Shown: positions 54,051 through 64,000 of the stretch, piece after piece
How positions within the stretch are numbered: position 1 is the first letter of the stretch
Layout: the number at the start of each line of letters is the position of its first letter
Origin: Capitella teleta
Lineage: Eukaryota > Annelida > Polychaeta > Capitellidae
Direction: 5' to 3'
Assembly: GCA_000328365.1 (NCBI GenBank)
Contig: KB305864.1
Span: forward strand, 104,646 to 168,645
DNA length: 64,000 bases
Notes under the pieces: model-generated
What the model was told of the DNA's origin: nothing
The model's database searches: none
Seen by the model: the letters and a program-made list of their open reading frames with translations, nothing else
Program-made: the position numbers and the translations under genes

Positions 54051-57000
54051 ATGGCGACGAGAAGAAGCAGCCGCCGCGAAAAAACATCAAAAAAGGACGC
54101 TTCGGAGGACGGTAGGGCATCCGATGACCCCTCAAATTAAAAAAACATATACATAGAATTATCCTAGATTATATTTTCCTTGCTTCATTCCCTTATGCGT
54201 TTTTAATCTCTGTTACACTTGACTTCGGCTGCTGTACTTGTCGGAAAATCCGTCGGTTTTTTGTTTGCACTCTTATTTTTTCCTTCCTAACCATATTTCC
54301 CTCCCCTGGGATGTTGTTCATGATTATATCATTTATTTCCCGGGTCTTGCTAATGTTGTAAGTCATTTTTAATCGCCCGCAAGTGCGATTTTGCTGCCTC
54401 GTCGAAACAGACGCTTTTGTGGTTGAGCAGCCGCCATTTTTGCTTCTCCTGTTGACAAAATTCACGAATCGCTTTCCACGCAAAATCCGCTGATTGCTCA
54501 CTTAACCCGCTCTCACCAGGTCAGCAATGCACGAAATACACGCGTTCGCTCCTTATGCGATGTATTTCGCAGTCGAGTGCTGTTTAATTTGCTAGTTTAG
54601 CGAAGGAATGTTGCCAGCAATCGATCTCCTTCGTCTGCCATTTTGAGCATCGTCTGCAGGTCGCCATTTTGTCTTCTGCTTTGGAAGCAGACGGTGCTCA
54701 GCTGCTGATTATGACTTATTTCGAGAGGTATTACCTCGTCATAATCAGGATTATTCAAGCGACGAATTGAATTTAGAGATAATTTACGATTAATACTGTA
54801 AATAGTTGAAAATTATTTGCTCATTCTGACTGAGACATTATTTTGGATAATCTATTAAATTTTTTTTTTGATCTCTCAAATATATTTCACCAATTCCTAT
54901 ATTTCTCCTTGCAGACTGTGTTGCTGTCGAGATGTCTGGTCCGAGTACTCGTAGCACGAAAACTCAATTCAAAGTAGAGAAAGTGGACAGCAACGAACCT
55001 TCACCCGGCCCCAGTTCCCCTCGCAAACGCATGAAAAAGAAGGAGGACTTGGAGGACGATGCTTACGCCTCTGCCATGCTGCTTGACGTTCTGGCACAAG
55101 TGGCCAGCGACCGTTTGGAGACGGAACCAAAGAGAGTGAGCGCTGAGAGGAAGCCGTCTAAAAGGGTCCTCTCCACCATGGAGCTCCTTTCCTTTGAGCA
55201 CTTACAACAACTCAACGACAAGATGCTCGTTAACCTCTTTGCTGAGCTCAGCGCCAACGAAATGTCGCGCAACTACGAATTCAAATGTCAGCTGATCCCG
55301 GATGAGTGTAGCACAGTGTTCACCAGTTACGGGAATGAGCTGCGAGGTCGTTCGTCCATGTTGGCACATCTCAAGCAACATTTGAAGCAAATTAAGAAGC
55401 AAATGGAAGGTTTGTTTATTTATGCTGTGAAATCTCAAATTTGGATAATTTTGTTTTTGCAGCTGATCCAAATTTCAACTTTGTTGCTGAGCCAGTGCAT
55501 GCTCGTAAGAAGCGTAACGCAGGTGGGTGCTTTTACCCAGTTGTTTGTGGTTGAGTTAATTTTTCTCTTGGTCAGTTCACATGCGGAAGGTGTGGTCAAA
55601 GAGTACCAAGAAGATGGTGGTCATCCAGCGTCCAGCTGACTCGTTCACCACCCTCAAGAAGAAGAAGAAGGGTTCGCGAAACAGCAAAAAATTCCGGGTT
55701 GATGACATGCAGGAGGAAGAGGACGATGATGATGAAGAGGAGGAGGTTGAGGAGGAAGAAACAGAGGAGAAGGAGATGCCTGAGGAGGAGGAGGAGGAGC
55801 AAGAGGAGGGTCCTATTGAGCAACAGGTGGAGGTGGATGGAGCTGTGCCGATGCAAGAGATCGAAGTCACCACTTCAGAGGAATACGCCCACTATGAGGT
55901 GAGCGATTATTCTGTTGCAATCAGACTCTGTATCTTGACTGTTGCAGGCCCCTGGTGAATCCATGGAGGAGAAGGAGCAATACATCCTGGACCTCCTGTG
56001 CCGTACACAGCCGTACCAAGACCACTGTTACACCACCGTGTTTGGCAAGCGCTTTGTGAAGACTGAGGCTGACGGCGGTGATCAGACCGACACGGACGAA
56101 TCTTTAAACTCTCACGGAGGGAGGGTGGGCCACGCTGTTGCTGACTCTGCACACCAGGCACAAGCTGGCACTGCAGGCCTTCCCGGGGCCCCTCCGGATA
56201 ATATGCCCATCGTTCACGAGGTGGTCGTGCAGGATGTCGATCCGATGGATGACTCGCGTCCCGGCAAGAAAAGTGAGTGAGTTTGTGTGAGTCACTCAGT
56301 GTTGCAATTTAATTGCGCAGGTCGTTACCCTCCCATGCCCAAAGCCAGTCTGGCTCATCAGGGTCGCGTCCAAGTCTTAGCCGAGTTGATGTCGTCTTCC
56401 GATGAGGAGGACCGGCAAATGACCCTGCAGGCAAATGGGTTTAAAGCGACCCCAGTGAGGCAGAGGAGAGATCCGTTCTCCCCAGACGGTTCCACTGATT
56501 GGGAGAGGAGGATGGCTCTGAGGTGCATTCGGGATTTGCGGTTGAGAAAGACTCAAGATTGCATGCTCAAATGCAAGATATGCGAGAATAAGACCTTCAC
56601 TGCCACAGCCACTCTGATGTACCACTACAGAAGTCACGCTGGTCAGTTCTAAAGAATTTTTTTTAGATTTTTGTTTATTTTTATTTTTCCCTGTGCATAT
56701 TTGTGTGTGACTTTTGTCTCTTCAGCTTTGAAACCTCGGGCTAAACGTAGGGTTTTTTTGGTTAGCGCTTGGGTTTTTTTTGCTTTTTAATTCTGTTTTA
56801 AATATTTTATTTGTGTTTCGCGTTTCCTTTTAAGCGAGGGACTGGGTAGGATAACCATAGAAATAAACTTAAATTCCAGTCGTGTTTTTTTTTATATCAC
56901 AATATGTAAGGATGTTACACAATTGGCTAAATGTGGAATTACTTTTTGTTTGCAGGAATCAAACCGTTTCTGTGCATGATCTGCAATACGACGTTCACTC

Positions 57001-57559
57001 GGCAGCACAGCCTCAATTATCACATGCTGATCCACAACAATCAGAGCAGATTCACCTGCAAGGACTGTGGCCGCAAGTTCCGCCACCCCAGCCACTTCAA
57101 GGTGAGCGCTTACTGCACACGTTTGCATTCCGTGTAACGCATACGTTTCAGGAGCACATGCGGAGACACACTGGAGAAACGCCCTTTCACTGCGCTGACT
57201 GTCCGCTCAGGTTCAAAACGCGCAACACCTACAAACGACATTTGCGCACTCGTCACAACAAGCTGCTGACCGCTGATGGAATACATCTTATCCAGTGTCC
57301 CCCCGTGCCAACCTTCAAGCGAGAACCAGTGCCGGTTAAGCACGAGGTCGTGACCCCTGAGGTAGCGGTTGTCATGGAGATGACCGACAGTGACCAGTCT
57401 GACGTGGAGCAAGAGAACCAGGAGAACCAATCGTCCGGTCTCAAAGCGGTTGCCATGAACTTGCACCATGAACAGATAGTGCTGCCCCCTAGCCACACCG
57501 CCTCTAACCGTCTCCTGCAGTTCTGCTCCCAAGTTGTGAGCCAGGAGGTGCCTGGATAA
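54051..57559 (+). CDS. C2H2 zinc-finger protein with acidic region, probable transcription factor
   Basis: Eight coding exons: 54051-54111, 54915-55409, 55463-55522, 55576-55898, 55948-56272, 56321-56641, 56956-57101 and 57152-57559. All have GT-AG borders and matching phases, for 712 residues. An internal ATG at 54932 would also give an open frame, but the upstream exon (MATRRSSRREKTSKKDASED) joins it in phase with an excellent donor, and its ATG lies in AAAATGGCGACGA; I prefer that start. Domains: an atypical Cys/His segment near residues 140-175 (YEFKCQLIPDEC to HLKQHLKQ), an almost pure Glu/Asp stretch near 249-285, then four consecutive fingers at about 502-611 (CKICENKTF, CMICNTTF, CKDCGRKF, CADCPLRF), with a TGET linker before the last. 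Nuclear DNA binding is the expected role. I cannot name the ortholog. Most introns are 48-60 bp. Confidence 0.9.
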
Positions 57560-57966
57560 TTTACAGAATTCTTTTGGCTTTGAGTCAAAGAAATGAGAGA
57601 AAAAAACTGATATTCTGTGTGGAGATGTTGCTTCTGTTGTCCTTATTTCCTTATTTGCATTTAAAAAATTGTTCTTTTTCATCTTCTTACTATCCCATTA
57701 TTATATGTATAATTAACTAACAAAAATCCCTGTGATTTTTATTTATACTTCGTGTATTCCTCAAAAATATTGACTCCTTTTTTTTTTCTCAATTTCTGCA
57801 GAATAATCTCATGTTTTCTTATCTTCTGGTTTCATGTAATCTCAAATATATCAGCTTTCTGCAAATATATCAACTTATCACAAATTCTCTTTGTATAAAT
57901 TATTGTTGACGTGAACCTCCAAATATCCTCTTTGTTTTTCCCAAGTTGAAAGTTCTGAATTTGATG

Positions 57967-57972
57967 AATAAA
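57967..57972 (+). terminator. Poly(A) signal AATAAA of the zinc-finger gene
   Basis: Canonical AATAAA about 408 nt after the TAA stop, followed by a TA-dinucleotide run at 57979-57996. Confidence 0.55.
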
Positions 57973-58186
57973 TTTGTATATATATATATATATATATCAT
58001 TTTATTTGTGAAAAGAACTCTCACATTTTAATGGCGATGCATCACAGTGGTTTACTCGCTTGTACAAATAAAACAGAAACAAGTTAATATCTTTGTAAGA
58101 TAAATTCATGGAGCTCTTTGATTCTATTTGCTCATAAAGCAGGTCAAAAATGGCCGAAACACTAGAAAAATCTGCATCGGTAAAGT

Positions 58187-60300
58187 TGATTTTTTTTATT
58201 TATTGAAATTAATGGCATAAAAACCAAGTATCATTGATAAAAAGGCACAGCCTATAAATAATCAACACATGACAAAATAAAATAACGAAGATCAAGTAAC
58301 ATGATAAGATCCTGTGCAACGACAAATAGAAGTAATAGTGCAAGAATTAAAAACATCGTAAAACGACTCAAGTTTGGAAAAGTAAAAGACGATCTTTAAA
58401 AACGGAAACAGTTGGCAAATCTCTAATAAAAGCAGGTAAAATATTCCATAGATGACAGATGCGATTAAAAAAAGATGCTTTAAAAGTCTCGGTTCTGACA
58501 TTACGATTTTGTAAAAAGAGGCCGGTGTTCGATGAACGATGAGTGCGTGTATTATTTAAAATGCTCACTTCATCAGTAAAATCAACATTGATAAAAGGTT
58601 TCAAGTATTTAAAAACAAACATCAGATCCGCCATTTCTCTACGATAAGACAAAGCCTGCAGACGATGACAATAGGACATTTCATCAGTACAAATATTCAA
58701 GACATACTTGGTCATTGACCTCTGAGTGGACTCTATAAAATAAATATCTTTTTTTAAAAGAAGGTGACCAAACCTGTGAACAGTTCTCTAAAATAAGTCG
58801 AACAAGTGTAGTAATAAGTCTTAGCTTTACATATTGAGGGGCACTATAACCAACGGTTCTCTTAATAATGCCAGAAACACGATTAGATTTTAAAACAATA
58901 CATTCAATGTGAGGGGTAGAAGACAGATTCTTATTAAAAACAACACCAAGGTCTCTGAATTCACAGACTCTTCCTAAAACATTTCCATCGAGATGATAAT
59001 TAAAAGAAACAGGAGAGTGTGACCTAGTAATGGTAAAAACTTTACATTTCGACAGATTAAAAGCCATACCCCAATTTGTACTCCATTTTAAAAGTTCATT
59101 TAAATCACTTTGTAATAATACAGAATCACGATTAGAATTAATTGGCATAAAATTTTTGCAATCATCTGCAAACAAAGCAGTAAAAGCTGAGGAAACAGAT
59201 CTCGGCATGTCGTTTATGAATAAAAGAAAAAGAAAAGGTCCCAAAATTGAACCCTGAGGAACGCCAGAGGTAACTGGGGTCCAGTCAGACTCCTCACCCT
59301 CAACTACGACACGCTGCACTCGATTCGATAAATAATCTTTGAACCAGTCTAAAAGAGAACCAGATATTCCATAAAAATGATCCAGTTTAAAAAGTAATAA
59401 TGAATGAGAAACGGAATCAAAAGCTTTGCTAAAATCTAAATAAATAACATCGACTTGACCCCCTTCATCTAAAATTCGACCAATTAAATCGTAACATTTC
59501 AACAGTTGGGCAGTACACGATCGATTTGTCATAAAACCATGTTGCATATTATATAAAACAGACTCAATAAAAGAATACAAATGGTTAAACAAACAACGCT
59601 CTAAAACTTTAGAAGCACAAGGTAATAAAGACACTGGTCTGTAATTGCTAACGTCTGCTCGTTTTCCTTTCTTGTGAATAGGCACAACATTCACTTTCTT
59701 CCATTGAAGACGAACGGTTCCGCTTGAAACGCTACGATTCAAAATAAATGTCAGCTGACTGGCTAGAACTGAACGACAATTCTTTAAAAGAAAGGGTGAA
59801 ATCTCCGAGGGTGGACTGGCCTTATTTACATCTAGATCTTTTAAAACAATCATAACATCGTCAATGGTAAACTCAGGAATCGGAACATAATTGTTAAAAA
59901 CAAAGTGGGAATTAGGAATTACTAAATTCACATTCGAGAATACGGAAGTAAAAAAAATCATTAAAAAGACATGCTTTCTCCTTAGAACAATCCGCGGATG
60001 TTGAACCATGATACACTGTCAAAGGAATGCAAGAGTTTTTAGTTTTAGAGCTGAAAAATGACCAAAACCGCTTAGGATTGTGGGTACAGATATCACCCAG
60101 GGTATTAATAAATCTTCTATGTTTTTCTCTAAGAATAGATCTCACATAATTATTATAATTTTTGTACCGACGCCATAAATATTCCGTATTATTATTTTTT
60201 GCTTTTCTGTATAAGGTTTTCTTTCTCTTAACTAAATTTCGCGCTTCTGAGTCGAACCACGCAGGGTCGTGGGATTCCCTCACATGTGATACCACATGCT
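58187..60300 (-). mobile_element. 5'-truncated LINE (CR1/jockey-like), reverse transcriptase largely preserved
   Basis: On the minus strand: HDPAWFDSEARNLVKRKKTL and KRFWSFFSSKTKN (60295 to about 59930), then VPIHKKGKRADVSNYRPVSL, VIYLDFSKAFDSVSHSLL, SGVPQGSILGPFLFLLFIND, the catalytic ALFADD motif, and FRDLGVVF, then LWNILPAFIRDLP near the carboxyl end. The reverse transcriptase now spans three frames, with one frame change near 59930-60000 and one near 58690-58740; the middle piece is a single open frame of 441 residues. The 3' end has an AATAAATAAAAAAAAT-type tail at about 58187-58205 on the minus strand. No endonuclease domain is present. The copy is dead but not very old. Confidence 0.9.
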
Positions 60301-60304
60301 TTCA

Positions 60305-60770
60305 AAATTTTGTATGTCATCTCTGATTTTCGGAGATCATTGGAATTGATAAAATTGACTATTCAATCCAGCAAAACAATTCGGCATTGACATTAAGAAT
60401 GGAAAAAATTCACTTAAATTTCTGTACAAACATTTCACAAATAGACTCATTCCCTTGTATGCCTTCCAAGGTATTCGGAACTAACGAAATTGAGTCTTCC
60501 TTTTAACTTCATTTCAAAAGACTCGGTCGTCGCTAGATAAAAGTGCATCAGCCATACGGTCAGATTGGATTCGATCCTGATTTCGCACAAGCCACTTCGA
60601 CACCCGTTTATATTCCCTTTTGGTTTTAACCATAATATCTCTTATCAACCCGTTCCCTGGCTGTACATTTTCCTGCCAGATGTTGAACCATAATTAGCTC
60701 GATCTTGGTATTGGCGGACCTCTTCATTCCATCCCGCCTTATGTCCTGTTTTTTTCGATGGTGATGGTGC
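60305..60770 (-). mobile_element. Second, different LINE fragment upstream of the first
   Basis: The minus strand in shifting frames reads GHKAGWNEEVRQYQDRAN, then IMVKTKREYKRVSKWLVRNQ and DRVFWNEV, the linker region between endonuclease and reverse transcriptase in L2/RTE-type LINEs (GWNxxV and fW-type landmarks). It differs from the 58.2-60.3 kb element and lies head-to-tail with it, so the latter probably inserted into this older copy. Confidence 0.6.
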
Positions 60771-61826
60771 GTATTGCAGCAGTGGAGCAGCACTGTGCAA
60801 TGCTGTCGTAGTATTGGCCTATACTATCGGCGTGTTGATTGCAATTACAATCTTGATAATTAAATCGTAATATCAAAGGATTGAATAGATTATGACCTTC
60901 ATGCACAGCACCCCAAGTCTCAACGCGATTCTTAAGATATCCTACTCAAATTCTCAGGATTCGCAAAACATGGAAAATTGTGCGCGTGAAAGGATGGACT
61001 GGGAACATTCCACTGAATAAGATGAAATATTGTGTAAAGCACATGACGCCACAGTCTCCACAGGCAGTCAGGGCAAGAAAATTAAACATACGCTCAACTG
61101 AGGTAAACATCTCCATTGAGCTATGAATCAGTTTCCAGTGCCGTGAACTCTGACCTCTACAGTCACTCTATACCCTTAATAATTACTTCATTCTTAACAA
61201 GCCTCTACAGCCTTCAAATGATTTAAGAATATTGAATCATTGGTAAGAAAAATTGAATGGAAAAAGATTAAAAAAACAAAACAATGAAGAGAGCATTTCT
61301 CTTGAATTTATTGCATTCAATGGAATAAAGTTGAAACCAACAAAAATCGAAAAAACCTGTCTCAGCGTAACAAAAATAATGCGCAATGTTGAGACTAATA
61401 CACAAAATATCACACTGTCGTCATTATATTCGTGTGCCTTCAAACAGCAGCATTTGACCCCTAAACACACAAAAATATTAGTTAATACGTAGACTAATAA
61501 TAACAATTTAAATTAAAACAGGAGGCATTTAACAAGGCATTTATAAATTATCACAACATTATAACACATTTTGAATGGTTGAGAACAGAGGCACAATTAA
61601 CCTATTGTGTTAACTAGGTAATTATTCACCTTTTTTGTTTGAGTAAACAGTCACGAGAGCTTAAGGCACAAAGAATATCAATGCTGTATCAAAACAGAAA
61701 AGACCTTACACAGACAGAGGCACAAGGAATAATGACATATCACCAGTTGAGGAAATAGTGGACGGAGTTTCTTTCATTTTTTATAAAAGGTGAATGAGCA
61801 TTTTTACTTCTTTTCAGTCTTCAATA
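60771..61826. other. Stretch between LINE fragments and the PPP4R4-like gene
   Basis: No gene is supported. AT-rich sequence; it includes the presumed 3' UTR of the minus-strand PPP4R4-like gene, for which no single poly(A) signal stands out. Confidence 0.4.
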
Positions 61827-63989
61827 TTATTTCTTCCTGGGAATAGAAAATTATCATTATTGTTCAATAAAAAATGTATATTAATGTGAATGGCATGAAT
61901 ACTATTATTATTATCATTAGTATATTAGGTTACCTTGTGACTTCTTTACCGGCTGGAATTGAGTCGAGGCTGGTGTGTCGTGCGAGCTGTTTTCTGCCAT
62001 CTAAAAATAAACGGAAACAAATTATTTGGGAAAATATGCAACTGAAATTACTGGAACACATTATTTTGTAAATGAAGTATAATAAAATACAGAGCAATTA
62101 TAGAAACATGTAATCAATGTAAAGGAAATTTCATGAGTTTGTGCAAATCATTATTCCATGAGTTACTATGGAGTTAGATAAAAATAAAATTACTTCAGGA
62201 ACAGATGTTGAGCAAAATTTCTTTATAAAAAAACGAAGATAAATAAAAAATAAAATTGAGCTGAAAGACAAAAATAACTTAAAACACACATCACAATTGG
62301 TTAAACAGCCTCCTCAACTGTTCTCCATGCAGAAACCAGCAATTTTGTAATTTTGTTTTGTAACATTAAATGATAATTATTTTTTTATTGGGAATATGAG
62401 TCAGGTATAAAAAAGTGATTATGGAATTCACATCAAAAGTGTCTAAAAAATGATATAGAAAAATTATGGCAAAAAGTGATCAATATTATCTTGTAGTGAA
62501 ACTCCAAACCTCGTTCCCCACAACAAAAAAACGATGTCATTTACGTTAGAATAGTTACAAAAGTCTGTGTCACAGATGTAAAGAAGCTCAGATGAGTTAA
62601 AATGCCTGCAATTTCAACACAATAAATATCAACAATTGTACAATTTAGCATTAGTAAAAAGTGAGTAGTGAATATGAAGTAGCATTAAAAAAAGCAGTTG
62701 ATTAGAGCACAAAAGCGAGGAGAGGGGAGTTGCTGGCGTCTGAATGGTGAGGCCGCCTACCTTGCACTGGGCCATGCATTGTACCTAATGAACTGCGTCT
62801 ATTACGTGATCCAGAACTGGAAATGATGGAAGACGAAGATCCGCTCGACTGAGAACTCGCTGAGCCATGACGCAATCTGCAAGGGACGAAGTGCAATTCA
62901 TGCTACAACATACATGCACAGGAATTGAAGGCCTTATACGAGAAGCATACAATACGTAAGCATAATAGCGACAACTCCACAAAAGTACAAACGTACTTTG
63001 AGGTTGTTGACCCTGGAGGGCTAAAGCGGCCATCTTTGGAAGACTTTGAGCGACTACTGCTGCCAGCTATGGAAGAAAAGAATTTATTTTTAATTTTTAC
63101 AGAAACACCTGGCAACCAACATCTCAAATTGAAGGTTTTGTAAAGATAAAGATGAAGAAACCAATTTCACTGACGTTTAATTGCTGTAGATCGTTCTGCT
63201 TTGCCTGAGAGTGAGGAGGTGGACGATGTGGTTGAGGAGGCATTGCTTCCAATGGAGCCGCTGCGTTCCACGCGACCTGCTGCGTTCTTGCTGTGCATGC
63301 CAGATGATGGAATTTTGCTCCCTGTACAACAAAACAAGAAAACCCTCTATGCACCAAATTAAGACGCAAAAACTTACGAGCTTTGGACGGAGCTGGGATC
63401 TTTGAGTCTTTCTTGGAGCCATCTTTTGCTTTGCGTTCTCCTTTAGCCGACTTGAGCTCTTCATCTCTCTTTTCCTTCTCCTCCTGGAGAGTGAGACAAA
63501 GAATTAAATGCATAATGACTGAATGACAACTCACAAGTTCAATCAACAGCAGCTCCTCTTCTTCCTTTCGCTGGTCGGCTTCATCCTCCTCAACGCAACC
63601 TCGCTTCTGCACAACACATTCACGTCAAACGGAAACACATCCAGAAACACATACCGATTCCATGAGCACAGGCACCCGGTCCAGCTCCATGACGGACTTC
63701 TCCAAAGCGGCCCTCACATCACGGTCGCGCTCACTGCAAAGGAACTTGCGGACGCTCGCCTCCAGTTGTTGCAAGAGTTGGCATTCAGCCGGCATGCGGA
63801 TGATGGCTTTTAGGCGAGGCAGCAGTGGACACAGCCTCAAGCGGACATTGGGCACTGGATCGATGGTCAGTTCGAGGAGGCTCTCAAAGAAGTGCTCCTT
63901 GAAGAACGCCCGCGAGTACAACTCCAGCACAAGAGCGCAGATCTCGATGAAGAGAACGCGCTGGAGGTAGCTGTTGGCATGGCACAGAT
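61827..63989 (-). CDS. PPP4R4: Serine/threonine-protein phosphatase 4 regulatory subunit 4-like, 3' half (5' end outside window)
   Basis: Eight minus-strand exons fit in phase: 63989-63655, 63606-63535, 63483-63378, 63321-63171, 63059-62997, 62876-62761, 62000-61934 and 61836-61827, ending in TAA after 305 visible residues. The first exon continues HEAT-repeat sequence: CHANSYLQRVLFIEICALVL, LELTIDPVPNVRLRLCPLLP, LLQQLEASVRKFLCSERDRD and VMELDRVPVLMES. This matches what I recall of PPP4R4 just before its charged coiled region, here KEEEELLLIEL EEKEKRDEEL. The rest is Ser/Lys-rich and low-complexity (KSSKDGRFSPPG, SSSSIISSSGSRNRRSSLG, RKQLARHTSLDSIPAG), typical of phospho-regulated tails. PPP4R4 binds the PP4 catalytic subunit in the cytosol (family knowledge). 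The acceptor at 63059 is chosen because it is the one that keeps the frame open. The last two small exons are less certain. Confidence 0.85.
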
Positions 63990-64000
63990 CTGAAAATCAA

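Noticed and set aside
54193-54501. 102-residue minus-strand frame in the first intron of the zinc-finger gene
   Set aside because: No recognisable domain, basic low-complexity composition, no splice or start support.
57979-57996. (TA)n run after the zinc-finger gene as a terminator or origin
   Set aside because: Simple repeat without further structure; the AATAAA upstream is sufficient.

Overview
The window is nuclear DNA of a multicellular animal: AT-rich, with spliced genes, GT-AG introns, poly(A) signals and a load of LINEs and small DNA transposons. Many introns are very short (about 48-80 bp in the UGP2, zinc-finger, B9D2 and PPP4R4 genes), while intergenic stretches and a few introns run to kilobases. 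The gene set (B9D2, UGP2, PPP4R4, a Rho-family GTPase, Ig and LDL-receptor A modules) is metazoan. The short introns would suit a sponge or another early-branching or marine invertebrate, but the sequence does not settle the species. One unresolved base lies at 9072 and a 50-N assembly gap at 46446-46495.

Layout. 1-3.85 kb: 3' part of a secreted or surface protein built of tandem Trp/Cys-rich modules, closed by an Ig-like and an LDLa domain; two of its exons are almost identical copies. 3.85-9.9 kb: no supported gene, one LINE end. 9.89-19.5 kb: a small secreted six-cysteine peptide gene in two coding exons with a 9.4-kb intron; the cysteine pattern resembles eclosion hormone. That intron holds a LINE remnant split by a 985-bp DNA transposon with perfect ends. 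19.5-23.8 kb: intergenic, with an 8-copy 28-bp minisatellite. 23.8-29.2 kb (minus): UTP-glucose-1-phosphate uridylyltransferase, about 14 exons. 29.2-47.7 kb: repeat-rich and gene-poor, with hairpins, a 240-bp-arm inverted repeat, a 0.3-kb tandem duplication, LINE remnants and a pogo/Tigger-type element inserted in a LINE. 47.8-48.4 kb: B9D2 (ciliary transition zone). 48.8-49.5 kb: second pogo/Tigger-type element. 50.9-51.5 kb: intronless Rac-like GTPase with two key catalytic-position changes. 54.05-57.56 kb: C2H2 zinc-finger gene. 58.2-60.8 kb: two LINE copies (minus). 61.8-64 kb (minus): 3' half of a PPP4R4-like phosphatase-subunit gene running off the window.

The genes do not form a pathway or operon; they are independent animal genes separated by repeats. 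The points most worth following are the Trp/Cys module protein with its exon-confined near-identity, the eclosion-hormone-like peptide, the degenerate Rac-like GTPase, and the intact-ended small DNA transposons.
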